Assembly: GCF_014649375.1 (NCBI RefSeq)
Contig: NZ_BMSX01000026.1
Coordinates: forward strand, 1-64,000
DNA: 64,000 nucleotides
Origin: Streptomyces aurantiogriseus
Lineage (GTDB): Bacteria; Actinomycetota; Actinomycetes; Streptomycetales; Streptomycetaceae
Reading direction: 5' to 3'
In this document: positions 7,873 to 15,851 of the stretch, in pieces
How positions within the stretch are numbered: the stretch's first letter is position 1
Layout of the letters: every line of letters begins with the position of its first letter
Translations under genes and position numbers: made by a program
The notes under the pieces: model-generated
Told to the model about the DNA's origin: nothing
Databases searched by the model: none
What the model saw: only the letters and a program-made list of their open reading frames with translations

Positions 7873-9306
7873 TCAACCGCCTTGCTGCGACCGCGCTTTG
7901 AACGCGGCCTTGCGGGCCTCCTTGGCGATCCGCTTGTCCGGGTGCAGGCGTCCCATCGCCTCCAGGACGTCGGCCGTGGCCGGGTGCTCGACGCGCCAGG
8001 CCGCCGCGAAGAAGCCGCTGTGCTGCTGGGCGAGCCCCTCGACGAGGGCGCGCAGTTCCTCGGAGTTGCCCTCGGCGGCCAGCTGTGCGGCCAGGGTGTC
8101 GATGGTGAGCCAGAAGACCAGGTCCTCGGAGGGGGCCGGTACGTCGGAGGCGCCCAGCTCGGTCAGCCAGACCCGGGCGAGGCCGCCCAGCTCGGGGTCG
8201 TCGAGGACCTCCCGGACGGCCGGTTCGGCCTGCGGGCCGACCAGGGAGAGGGCCTGCTGGCAGCGGAGCCGGCGCAGCGGTGCGCCCTCGTCGGAGCCGC
8301 GGGCGGCGGCGAGCAACTCGCGGGCACCGTCGACGGGTTCGCGGCGGGCGAGCCACTGCTCGGTCTCGGCGCGGGCGGCGCGCGGCCCGTAGGAGGCGCT
8401 GCCGTCGAGGAGGGCGTCGGCGCCCTTGTCGGCGAGGTCGCCGACGGCGGGCGCCTCGAAGCCGGCCGCCAGCAGGCGCGCCCGCAGCCCGTACACGCCG
8501 AGCCGGGTCAGGCGGACCATGCCGTAGCGGGAGACGTCGGTCTCGTCGACGGCGGCCGGCTCCTCGGCAGCCTCTTCGGCGTCTCCCATGAGGGCCTCGT
8601 CGACGGGCTGGTAGGCGACGAGGCCGATCGGTTCCAGGAGCCGGAACTGGTCGTCGAGGCGCATCATCGCGTCGGAGACCTGCTCCAGTATGTCGTTGGT
8701 GGGTTCGCCCATGTCGCCGGGGACGATCACGGAGGCGGCGAGCGCGGGCAGCGGGACGGGTCCGTCGCCGGGGCCGTCCTCGCCGGCGGTGAGCAGGTAG
8801 AGGTTGCCGAGCACGCCGTCGAGGAAGGCGGCCTCGCCCTCGGGGTCCCAGCCGAGCTGGGAGAGGTCGACCTCGCCTCCCTCGTCCATCGCCTCGATCA
8901 GGTCGTCGAGGTCGGGCACGCTCGCGTCGGCGAGGACCGCCTCCAGGGCGCCGAGCCAGAGGGAGAGCACGTCGTGCGGGGAGCCGCCGGTCAGCAGGGC
9001 GAGGTCCTCGCCGGCGGTGACGGTGCCGGTCTCCTCGTCGGTGACCTCGACGAGCCCGGCGTCCACGGCGATCCGCCAGGCCTCGCTCGCGTACGCGGCG
9101 GCCTCGTCGCCGGTCAGTCCGAGCACCTCGGCGGCGGCCGGCAGCTGCTCGTCGACGAGCCCGCCGCCGGCGTCGACGCGGGTGTCGGGGCCGGCCCAGC
9201 GGGCGAGGCGGGCGGCACGGGAGAACAACGGGGTCGACAGCGCGTCGCGCGCCAGCTCCGCTTCGGGGTGCAGCCGTACGGGCGGCAGGGGGGAGCTGTC
9301 TGACAT
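7873..9306 (-). CDS. Conserved actinobacterial protein of unknown function
   Basis: A soluble, acidic, alanine-rich protein (477 residues) with no signal peptide or membrane segment. I do not recognise a domain. It looks mostly helical with repeated short helices, especially from residue 330 on (CQQALSLVGPQAEPAVREVL, ELGGLARVWLTELG), suggesting an armadillo/HEAT-like C-terminal half. The start ATG at 9306 is preceded by CTAGGAGAACC, a good ribosome site. It sits between two probable Pho-regulated genes and is divergent from the nuclease-like gene, but the PHO box there points away from it. Confidence 0.7.
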   Translation of the reverse strand: MSDSSPLPPVRLHPEAELARDALSTPLFSRAARLARWAGPDTRVDAGGGLVDEQLPAAAEVLGLTGDEAAAYASEAWRIAVDAGLVEVTDEETGTVTAGEDLALLTGGSPHDVLSLWLGALEAVLADASVPDLDDLIEAMDEGGEVDLSQLGWDPEGEAAFLDGVLGNLYLLTAGEDGPGDGPVPLPALAASVIVPGDMGEPTNDILEQVSDAMMRLDDQFRLLEPIGLVAYQPVDEALMGDAEEAAEEPAAVDETDVSRYGMVRLTRLGVYGLRARLLAAGFEAPAVGDLADKGADALLDGSASYGPRAARAETEQWLARREPVDGARELLAAARGSDEGAPLRRLRCQQALSLVGPQAEPAVREVLDDPELGGLARVWLTELGASDVPAPSEDLVFWLTIDTLAAQLAAEGNSEELRALVEGLAQQHSGFFAAAWRVEHPATADVLEAMGRLHPDKRIAKEARKAAFKARSQQGG

Positions 9307-9378
9307 CGGCTGGTTCTCCTAGGACGTGTCGTGCCACTCAGCCACTCAGCCTAGACGGATTTCCACCTATGCCACCCG

Positions 9379-9411
9379 GTTCATCTCCCGGTCAGGAGTC
9401 GTACATGGCCG
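9379..9411 (+). promoter_or_regulatory. PHO box (two to three 11-bp units) upstream of the secreted EEP enzyme
   Basis: Three consecutive 11-base blocks read GTTCATCTCCC, GGTCAGGAGTC and GTACATGGCCG. The first two match the G(T/G)TCA core of the Streptomyces PhoP direct-repeat unit and the third has one mismatch in it. A TTGACA hexamer follows at 9417-9422. The block points toward the TTG start at 9560. Confidence 0.6.
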
Positions 9412-9559
9412 AAACCTTGACAACTGGCGTGACCAGGCAGGAGATTGACGCGCGTAGAAGTTGGGGGGACAGGTGTTCACTGTTTTTCTCCGCGCGTCCG
9501 TCCGCGTCCCACGCCTCACCCTCGTCCCGGCGCTCATGCACGTCCCCGGAGGGAACCCG

Positions 9560-11386
9560 TTGCCTAGCAGGTCTTCCGCGCGCCTCGCCGCGCTCACCGT
9601 CGCCGCCGTCTGCTCCGCGGCGTCCACCGTCGTCATCGCCGCGCCCGCGCACGCGGACTCGGTGCGCATCCACGACATCCAGGGCACCACCCGCACCTCG
9701 CCGTACGCCGGCCAGCAGGTCACGGACGTGACCGGAATCGTCACCGGCGTGCGCACCTACGGCTCCTCCAGAGGCTTCTGGATCCAGGACCCGAAGCCGG
9801 ACGCCGACCCGGCCACCAGTGAGGGCGTCTTCGTCTTCACCAGCTCCACCCCGAAGGTCGCCGTCGGCGACGCCGTCACCGTCTCCGGCACGGTCTCGGA
9901 GTTCGTCCCGGGCGGCACCTCGTCCGGCAACCAGGCGCTGACGGAGATCGTCCGGCCGACGGTGACCGTCGTCTCCAGCGGCAACGCGGTCCCGGCCGCG
10001 ACCGTCGTGAACGCGTGGTCGGTGCCGACGGCGTACGCCCCGGCCGGGGACCCCGCCGCGAACAACTCGATCAACGGCCTCACCCTGCGGCCCGGCAAGT
10101 ACGCCCTGGACTACTACGAGTCCCTGGAGGGCATGAACGTCCAGGTCTCCGACGTCCGCGTGGTCGGCGCCACCGACCCGTTCACCGAGCTGTGGGTCAC
10201 GGTGAAGCCGTGGGAGAACCGCAACCGCCGCGGCGGCACGGTCTACGGCTCCTACGACTCCCAGAACACCGGCCGGCTGCAGATCCAGTCGCTCGGCAAG
10301 GTCGCCGACTTCCCGACCGCGAACGTCGGTGACAAGCTCACCGGCGCCACCGCGGGCCCGCTGGACTACAACCAGTTCGGCGGCTACACCCTGGTCGCCA
10401 ACCAGCTCGGCACACTGCAGAGCGCCGGCCTGGAGCGGGAGACGACGCAGAAGCAGAAGAACGGCGAGCTGGCGGTCGCGACGTACAACGTCGAGAACCT
10501 GGACCCGGCCGACGCCACGTTCGAGGAGCACGCCTCCGCGATCGTGAACAACCTGCAGTCGCCCGACATCGTGTCCCTGGAGGAGATCCAGGACAACAAC
10601 GGCGCGAAGAACGACGGCACGGTCTCCGCCGACCAGACGGTGCAGAAGCTGATCGACGCGATAGTCGCCGCGGGCGGCCCGCGCTACGACTGGCGCGCGA
10701 TCGACCCGGCGAACAACACCGACGGCGGCGAGCCGGGCGGCAACATCCGCCAGGTGTTCCTGTTCAATCCGGAGCGGGTCTCCTTCACCGACCGCGCGGG
10801 CGGCGACGCCACGACCGCCGCGGGTGTCACCGAGGTCCGCGGCAAGGCGGCCCTGACGGTCTCCCCCGGCCGGATCGACCCGGCGAACGCGGCCTTCACG
10901 AACAGCCGCAAGCCGCTGGCCGGCGAGTTCAGCTTCCGTGGCCGCACGGTCTTCGTGATCGCCAACCACTTCAACTCCAAGGGCGGCGACCAGGCCCTGA
11001 CCTCGCAGTACCAGCCGGTGGCGCGCAGCTCGGAGACCCAGCGCCACCAGCAGGCCGCGCTCGTCAACGCCTTCGTCAAGGACATCCTCGACACCCAGAA
11101 GAACGCGGACGTCATCGCCCTCGGCGACATCAACGACTTCGAGTTCTCCGACACCGCCGAGATCCTCGAGGGCGACGGCGAGCTGTGGTCGGCGATCAAG
11201 TCGCTGCCGCGCAGCGAGCGTTACTCCTACGTCTACCAGGGCAACAGCCAGGTCCTCGACCAGATCCTGGTCAGCCCGTCGATCCGGCGCGGCTGCGACT
11301 TCGAGTACGACAGCGTGCACATCAACTCGGAGTTCAACGACCAGATCAGCGACCACGACCCGCAGGTGCTGCGTTTCAAGCCGTAG
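9560..11386 (+). CDS. Secreted endonuclease/exonuclease/phosphatase family enzyme
   Basis: A Sec-exported hydrolase of about 608 residues, probably an extracellular DNase or phosphodiesterase. The signal peptide runs to about residue 33 with cleavage after PAHA. An OB-fold-like domain follows (residues 40-150), as in YhcR-type nucleases, and then the EEP catalytic domain with ATYNVENLDP, DIVSLEEIQDN, VIANHFNSKGGD, VIALGDINDFEFS and a final SDHDP. These give the metal-binding Glu and the catalytic Asp/His pair. The TTG at 9560 is chosen because GGAGGG lies six bases upstream. The PHO box ahead suggests it scavenges phosphate from DNA or esters during starvation, alongside phoX. Confidence 0.82.
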   Translation: MPSRSSARLAALTVAAVCSAASTVVIAAPAHADSVRIHDIQGTTRTSPYAGQQVTDVTGIVTGVRTYGSSRGFWIQDPKPDADPATSEGVFVFTSSTPKVAVGDAVTVSGTVSEFVPGGTSSGNQALTEIVRPTVTVVSSGNAVPAATVVNAWSVPTAYAPAGDPAANNSINGLTLRPGKYALDYYESLEGMNVQVSDVRVVGATDPFTELWVTVKPWENRNRRGGTVYGSYDSQNTGRLQIQSLGKVADFPTANVGDKLTGATAGPLDYNQFGGYTLVANQLGTLQSAGLERETTQKQKNGELAVATYNVENLDPADATFEEHASAIVNNLQSPDIVSLEEIQDNNGAKNDGTVSADQTVQKLIDAIVAAGGPRYDWRAIDPANNTDGGEPGGNIRQVFLFNPERVSFTDRAGGDATTAAGVTEVRGKAALTVSPGRIDPANAAFTNSRKPLAGEFSFRGRTVFVIANHFNSKGGDQALTSQYQPVARSSETQRHQQAALVNAFVKDILDTQKNADVIALGDINDFEFSDTAEILEGDGELWSAIKSLPRSERYSYVYQGNSQVLDQILVSPSIRRGCDFEYDSVHINSEFNDQISDHDPQVLRFKP

Positions 11387-11392
11387 GGTGCG

Positions 11393-12148
11393 TCAACTGG
11401 GCTGGCTGAACACGCCGTTCAGCCAGCCCTTCCACGCGGCTTCGTCCGCCTCCGCGTCGGCACCGGGCGCGAAGTCGTGGACGCTGATCCCGACCGGGTA
11501 TCCCCAGTGGTTGCGCCCGAAGAATCGGACCAGGGCGTGCTCGGTGCGCAGCCCGATGAAGCAGTCGTTGCGGAAGTCCACCACGGCGTCGAGGACCTGG
11601 CCCTCGGGTCCGCGGGCCTTGACGCGCGCGCCCTCGGCCGTGTCGCCCGCGAGGCCGAGGGCCCGGGCGACGGCGGTGAAGGCGTCGGGCGCCTTGGACG
11701 CGTCGGGCCCGTCGAACGTGGTGAACGCGGCCGGAAGGCCGTCGAAGCGCGTCAGGTACTGGCGCAGGGTGTGCAGATAGAAGTCGGTGTGCCGGCCCGC
11801 CGCGTCGTACTGGTTGTCCCAGTCGTCGACGAAGATGCCGCTGTGCACATAGCGCACCCAGGCGCGCCGGCCCTCGTCGCGCGGCTCGATCGTGTAGTCG
11901 AGCTGGTTGAGGGTCTGCTCGGAGATGCCCTCGACATCCTCGACGCGGTTGGTGTAGCGGTGCGGCGGGTCCCAGGCGGTGACCGTGGAGCCGAAGGGGC
12001 CCCGGCCGCCCTCGCGCGGCTCGGGTGCCTCCATCGGCCACAGCCAGCCTCCGGTCCCGGAGGTGACGGCGTCCCACACCTGCTCGGGCGTGGCGTCGAC
12101 CTCGAACTCGCGGGCGATCTCGAATTCCTTGCTCGTGTCCTGCGACAT
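11393..12148 (-). CDS. SRPBCC (AHSA1-like) domain protein
   Basis: A soluble START/SRPBCC-fold protein (251 residues) of the AHSA1-like group that forms a hydrophobic ligand pocket. The opening EIAREFEVDATPEQVWDAVT is the typical first strand and helix, and the WDPPHRY segment follows the family. A second half (residues 150-250) looks like a degenerate repeat of the fold. The ATG at 12148 has AGGAGCC ahead of it. It follows the ArsR-type regulator by 16 bases, an arrangement seen very often in actinobacteria, so the two are an operon. The ligand is unknown. Confidence 0.75.
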   Translation of the reverse strand: MSQDTSKEFEIAREFEVDATPEQVWDAVTSGTGGWLWPMEAPEPREGGRGPFGSTVTAWDPPHRYTNRVEDVEGISEQTLNQLDYTIEPRDEGRRAWVRYVHSGIFVDDWDNQYDAAGRHTDFYLHTLRQYLTRFDGLPAAFTTFDGPDASKAPDAFTAVARALGLAGDTAEGARVKARGPEGQVLDAVVDFRNDCFIGLRTEHALVRFFGRNHWGYPVGISVHDFAPGADAEADEAAWKGWLNGVFSQPS

Positions 12149-12164
12149 GGGTGGCTCCTGAGTA

Positions 12165-12779
12165 CTACTGGTCCAGTTCGGGGGCGGGCTCGGGCCGGTC
12201 CTTGACCGTGGGATGGACGGCGACGACGATCCGGTGGTCACGGCCGCCCTCGGCGTCGGGGGCGTCGTACTTGCGGATCAGCGCGCTCACGCCGGCCGTC
12301 AGTTCCTGGACGAAGGCCGCCCGGTCGGCGGCGGAGGCGAAGCGGACCTCGCCGTCCAGCGCGTACGTCGCCAGCCGTTTGCGGGCCTTCGCGGCGCCGG
12401 TGATCAGCGAGCCGACGTCCCGCACCAGGCGGGCGCCGAGCGCGAGCAGCCAGCGTGCGGAGAGCTGGTCGCGGAAGCGGTCCGGGTCCGGTTGCACCTC
12501 GGCGAGGGCGAGCGGCGAGATGACGTACGAAGCGGCGGTGGCGCGCATCAGCCGCTCGGTGACGTTGCCCTTGCGGCGCTCACCGGCCAGCTCGACCAGG
12601 CCGTGCCGCTCCAGGGCCTTGAGGTGGTAGTTCACCTTCTGCCGGGGCAGTCCGACCTTGCCGGCCAGCATCGCGGCCGACGCGGGGCCGGCCGCGAGCT
12701 CGGCCAGCAGCCGGGCCCTGGTGGGGTCCAGGGAGACGGCTGCGGCCTCGGGATCCTCGATCACGGTGACGTCCAGCAT
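12165..12779 (-). CDS. ArsR-family winged-helix regulator
   Basis: A DNA-binding regulator (204 residues). The winged helix-turn-helix covers roughly residues 18-75, with PTRARLLAELAAGPASAAML, then VGLPRQKVNYHLKALERHGL as the recognition helix region and a short wing. The metal-binding cysteines of classical ArsR/SmtB proteins are missing, so it is not a metal sensor of that type. The C-terminal 120 residues are helical and of unknown role. It is the first gene of the operon with the SRPBCC protein and probably regulates it. Confidence 0.8.
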   Translation of the reverse strand: MLDVTVIEDPEAAAVSLDPTRARLLAELAAGPASAAMLAGKVGLPRQKVNYHLKALERHGLVELAGERRKGNVTERLMRATAASYVISPLALAEVQPDPDRFRDQLSARWLLALGARLVRDVGSLITGAAKARKRLATYALDGEVRFASAADRAAFVQELTAGVSALIRKYDAPDAEGGRDHRIVVAVHPTVKDRPEPAPELDQ

Positions 12780-12848
12780 GCGTCCACACTCTCACCGAAA
12801 ACTTTTTTTGTCCAGGGCAGCGGAGTTTTCGGTGCGAGGCCCGTCAGG

Positions 12849-13535
12849 TCAGTCGGGGACGAGGCCCGCCGCATGCGTGAACCGGCTGCCGGTGAAGCCC
12901 CTCACCCCGGGGTACGTCCGCACGCGCTCCCACGGCTCCTTCTCCGGTGCGGCCACCGCCTCGTCGTAGGCCTGCACGCTCTCCCACTCGGCGTAGTTGA
13001 GGACATGGGAGCCGTCGGTGCTGAGGTGGAAGTGGGCGGAGATCAGGCCGCGGTGACCGACCGGGTCGTCGGCGACGGCATCCAGCACGAGGTCGGCCCA
13101 GTCGGCGCGGTGCTCGGTGGCGGACGGTTCGAAGTCGATCCGCACGGTCACGATCAGGCCCGGGACGCGTACGTCCCCGGTGGCCCGCTCGCGGCTGCGG
13201 TGCCGCCGGTAGCGGCCGAGCCACAGCCGCTCGATGCCGGGTACGGCGGTGTCGATCTCGTCGTTGCGTTCCTGGCGGTGGGTCCGGACGAAGGCCTCGT
13301 AGGCCTGCTCGGTCCCCCACTGGGAATGGTGCAGCAGGGTTGAGCCGTCGTGGCCGGTGTAGAGGTGATAGCCGAGGAGGCCGGCCGAGGGCCAGGAGCG
13401 CCGCTCCCAGACGTGCGTGACGGCCTCGACGGCCCGGGCCTGGCGCTCGGGCGTGCCGACGCGCCAGGTGCTGAAGAAGGGGGCGCCGGTGCGCGGGTCG
13501 GCGACATCGGGATGAGTCTGCGTACGACGAGTCAT
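12849..13535 (-). CDS. Tandem ABM-domain (antibiotic biosynthesis monooxygenase-like) protein
   Basis: A soluble protein of 228 residues built from two similar halves. The first (residues 20-110) has FSTWRVGTPERQARAVEAV and HHSQWGTEQAYEAF. The second (120-215) has LIVTVRIDFE and LNYAEWESVQAYDEAV. This is the pattern of ABM-type dimeric alpha-beta barrels fused head to tail. Family members include quinone-forming monooxygenases and heme-degrading enzymes, but no heme ligand is evident, so the reaction is unknown. It is transcribed alone, upstream of a strong terminator. Confidence 0.7.
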   Translation of the reverse strand: MTRRTQTHPDVADPRTGAPFFSTWRVGTPERQARAVEAVTHVWERRSWPSAGLLGYHLYTGHDGSTLLHHSQWGTEQAYEAFVRTHRQERNDEIDTAVPGIERLWLGRYRRHRSRERATGDVRVPGLIVTVRIDFEPSATEHRADWADLVLDAVADDPVGHRGLISAHFHLSTDGSHVLNYAEWESVQAYDEAVAAPEKEPWERVRTYPGVRGFTGSRFTHAAGLVPD

Positions 13536-13707
13536 GTACGCCAGGCTCCGACCTCAACCAAGATTCAGGTCAAGTGCGCGGTCTACGGCCTTCTTTCGGG
13601 AAACCGGCAGGTCGACTCCTCCCTCTGTAGCCGGACTTACGGCACCCTCGCCGGTGCTGTCGGCGGTCGCCCGCGGTGGGCGGGCGGTGCGGGAAGAGCC
13701 GTATGCC

Positions 13708-13754
13708 GAGGAAGGGCCCGGCACCCGCAGTGGGGGTGCCGGGCCCGGTTCCTC
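13708..13754 (-). terminator. Strong hairpin terminator after the DUF3618 operon
   Basis: GGGCCCGGCACCC at 13714-13726 pairs perfectly with GGGTGCCGGGCCC at 13734-13746, and an outer GAGGAA/TTCCTC pair extends the stem to 13708-13754. It lies 24 bases past the stop codon at 13778 on the minus strand, where it would end the four-gene operon. Confidence 0.8.
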
Positions 13755-13777
13755 TCGTGTCTGCCGGGGCCTCTCGG

Positions 13778-14377
13778 CTACTGAGCGGCCCTGCGTCGCG
13801 CCATGATCCCCGCCGCTACGAGCACCACGCCTGCCGCCGCCACGATCACCACCGGGCGCGGATGCCGCATCGCGAACTGCACCGGCGGGCGCAGCGGCGC
13901 GGGGGCATTTTGCTCCACGGCGTGTCCGGCGCGGGACGCCCTGTCCTGCATGCCGTGACCGGCGTGAGCGGCCTTGTCCTGGAGGGTGTGCCCGGCCTCC
14001 CTCGCCTTGATCTGGACGGTGTGGCCGGCGCCCTTCGCCCGGTCCTGGACGGCGTGACCGGCGTGGGTGGCCCGGTCCTGGACGGCATGGCCGGCCCCCT
14101 TCGCCCGGTCCTGGACGGCGTGACCCGCGCGGCTCGCCTTCTCCTGGACGGTGTAGCTCGCCTGGGCGGCCGTGCTGCGGAGCTGGACCGTCATCGCGCC
14201 GGCCCGGTCCCTGAGGTCGGCCGCGCGGGCCCGTGCCCGGCCACGGATGTCCGCCATCGCCGCCAACTCCTCCACCGTGTTGCCGAGTTGAGCCCTTGTC
14301 TCCGCTATCTGCCGACGCAGCTCCACGGGGCCCCCGGCCCCGGCCGCCCCGCCGTCCGTCGCTGTCCTGTCCGTCAT
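13778..14377 (-). CDS. DUF3618-type protein with 11-residue repeats and a C-terminal membrane anchor
   Basis: A 199-residue protein. Residues 18-45 (VELRRQIAETRAQLGNTVEE) match the DUF3618 motif found in actinobacterial envelope proteins. Residues 84-160 hold seven tandem 11-residue units of the type AGHAVQDRAKG, giving an amphipathic helix reminiscent of LEA group 3 or apolipoprotein repeats. A single membrane segment follows at about 174-191 and the protein ends in RRRAA, so the repeat region should lie on the membrane surface. It is the last gene of a four-gene operon, overlapping the holin-like gene by four bases. A role in envelope or desiccation stress is inference. Confidence 0.75.
   Translation of the reverse strand: MTDRTATDGGAAGAGGPVELRRQIAETRAQLGNTVEELAAMADIRGRARARAADLRDRAGAMTVQLRSTAAQASYTVQEKASRAGHAVQDRAKGAGHAVQDRATHAGHAVQDRAKGAGHTVQIKAREAGHTLQDKAAHAGHGMQDRASRAGHAVEQNAPAPLRPPVQFAMRHPRPVVIVAAAGVVLVAAGIMARRRAAQ
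13898..14128 (-). repeat. 33-bp coding repeats (seven 11-residue units)
   Basis: Seven consecutive 33-base units encode AGHAVQDRAKG-type 11-mers within the DUF3618 gene. The first three units are nearly identical at the DNA level and the last ones are more divergent, so copy number has probably grown by recent slippage or unequal exchange. The array keeps frame and lies wholly inside the gene. Confidence 0.85.
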
Positions 14378-14793
14378 CGGTGCGCCCTTTCCCTGATCTC
14401 CTCGACGTCGGCCCTGACGCTGCCGAGGGCTTCCTCCGGGGTGGGGGGTGTGGCCCGGCGCAGCTGTCCGCGGCCGATCACCGCCAGCACGGCGGCGATC
14501 ACGAACAGCACCGCCGTCACGATGAGCGCCGCGGCCCAGACGGGCAGCGCCAGCGAGAGAGCGGCGATGCCCGTGCCGGCGAGAGCGAGCAGGCCCGCGT
14601 AGGCGAAGGCGCCCGCCGCCCCGAGCATGCCGCCGCCGCGGCCGGCGCGGCGCCCCTTCTCGGCCAGCTCCACCTTGGCCAGGGCGATCTCCTGCCGTGC
14701 TAGCCGGGAGAGCTGTTCGGTGGCCTGGCCGACGAGTTCGCCGACCGTGTGGTGCCCGTCGTGGACGGGCCGGGTCTCCATGGTCCCGGTCAC
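14374..14793 (-). CDS. Phage-holin-like / DUF1469 membrane protein
   Basis: A small membrane protein of 139 residues in the group often annotated as phage holin family protein, though in Streptomyces it is a chromosomal envelope protein. The N-terminal segment VGELVGQATEQLSRLARQEI ALAKVELAEK is an amphipathic helix. It is followed by two strongly hydrophobic segments at about 62-84 and 90-112 and a charged tail. The GTG at 14793 is chosen because AGAGGAGG lies nine bases ahead; ATG 14781 is the alternative. It overlaps the DUF3618 gene by four bases, so the two are translationally coupled, and such pairs recur in actinobacteria. Confidence 0.75.
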   Translation of the reverse strand: MTGTMETRPVHDGHHTVGELVGQATEQLSRLARQEIALAKVELAEKGRRAGRGGGMLGAAGAFAYAGLLALAGTGIAALSLALPVWAAALIVTAVLFVIAAVLAVIGRGQLRRATPPTPEEALGSVRADVEEIRERAHR

Positions 14794-14848
14794 GGTGTTC
14801 CGCCTCCTCTCGGTTTCGGAAACACCCGGGTACCCCGGCGGGCCGCGC

Positions 14849-15535
14849 CTACCCCTGCGCACCCCCGCCCGGACCGCCCTCGCCGAGCCTCGCCAGCTGG
14901 GTCTGGAACCAGTCGAGCCTGGCCTGCAACAGGGCCGCCTCCGCGGCGAGTTCGGGCACACCGAGATCGTCGCGTGCGATGCCGTCCCCGGCCCCGCTCC
15001 GGGGCGCCACCACGACCCGCAGGCCCTCCCCGGCCAGCCGGGCGAACGCCGCCGGCGAGAGGGACGTCCGCGCGCCGACGCAGGACGCGCAGGAGGGGGC
15101 CAGGGCCCGCCGGCCCGGTCTGCCCCAGCCGGCGTCGGCGAGGGCGACGGCCGGCGCCCCGCACGCACAGGGGCCCACGGTCGCCGTACGCACGCGCTGG
15201 CGGGCGTAGCGGAAGCCGTGCTCGAAGCGGATGTAGGCGCCCAGGACGGTGACCTCCAGCAGGAGGGCCGTCCGGTGCTCGGCCGTGCACAGCAGCGCCT
15301 CGGCGGCCGCGCGGTCGTGCACGCAGTGGAAGCCGCAGTCGCAGCGTCGGTGCGGGGCCCGGTGCCGCAGGCCGTAGACGCAGGACGCGTCGGCCAGGAC
15401 TCCGTACGGCAGCGCGCCGCCCAGCGACACACCGGTGAAGCCCGCCCGGGTGCCGTCCTGGGACAGCATCGGGTAGGCGATCTTGTATCCGGTCGGCGGC
15501 TCCGTCGGGCGTTCCTCGGGGAGCCGCAGTCTCAT
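14849..15535 (-). CDS. Cysteine-rich protein, probable zinc-binding, unknown function
   Basis: A soluble 228-residue protein that I do not recognise. Nine cysteines lie in an orderly pattern: C52, a CDCGFHC block at 65-71, C83, CAC at 123-125 and CASC at 149-152. Together with nearby histidines they suggest two zinc-ribbon-like sites. The C-terminal 35 residues (AAEAALLQARLDWFQTQLARL) form a likely coiled coil. It overlaps the upstream 42-residue gene by four bases and precedes the holin-like gene by 55, so it is in the same operon. No known enzyme motif is seen. Confidence 0.6.
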   Translation of the reverse strand: MRLRLPEERPTEPPTGYKIAYPMLSQDGTRAGFTGVSLGGALPYGVLADASCVYGLRHRAPHRRCDCGFHCVHDRAAAEALLCTAEHRTALLLEVTVLGAYIRFEHGFRYARQRVRTATVGPCACGAPAVALADAGWGRPGRRALAPSCASCVGARTSLSPAAFARLAGEGLRVVVAPRSGAGDGIARDDLGVPELAAEAALLQARLDWFQTQLARLGEGGPGGGAQG

Positions 15536-15660
15536 CGGGCGGCCGGGACCTCTTCGGGCGTCTCCGCTTCCGCGAGCTCCTCCGGAACGTCGAGTTCGTC
15601 GTCGGTGACGAGCGGGCGCTCCTGCGCCACTCCGGTCGCCAGTGCCTTGCCGAGCTTCAT
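15532..15660 (-). CDS. Small protein (42 aa), first gene of the envelope operon
   Basis: A 42-residue peptide starting MKLGKALATG and then strongly acidic (DELDVPEELAEAETPEE). GGGAGG stands four bases before the ATG at 15660, and its stop overlaps the next gene's ATG by four bases, both good signs of translation. No membrane segment or known domain is present. It may couple translation into the operon or act as a small partner of the cysteine-rich protein; both ideas are inference. Confidence 0.55.
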   Translation of the reverse strand: MKLGKALATGVAQERPLVTDDELDVPEELAEAETPEEVPAAR

Positions 15661-15851
15661 GACGCCTCCCATGAGCCGGGGTCCATGACCGTCCCGGCCA
15701 TGGTGACCCATGAGGGCGGTTTTGGGCAGTGGGCCCGAGGCCGTCCCCCGCTCCGTCCGCCGCACCCCGGCAGCACACCTCAGTGCCGCTTACCAATACC
15801 TCGTAGAAGATTTAAGTGGAGCTTCACGGTTGCTCTGCCGAGACTACTCCC

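Noticed and set aside
6438..7901. Plus-strand frame of 487 codons opposite phoX
   Set aside because: It is a mirror frame of phoX with repetitive Gly/Val/Ala composition and no domain; phoX has a Tat signal, family motifs and a PHO box.
13898..14128. CRISPR-like array
   Set aside because: The units are contiguous 33-bp coding repeats with no unique spacers and no cas genes nearby.
13676..14602. Plus-strand frame of 308 codons opposite the DUF3618 gene
   Set aside because: It is open only because the 33-bp repeats have no stop on either strand. The minus-strand reading has the DUF3618 motif, a membrane anchor and coupled neighbours.
14374..14793. Holin-like gene as part of a prophage
   Set aside because: No phage structural, integrase or lysis genes surround it. 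The family is a normal chromosomal envelope protein in actinobacteria.
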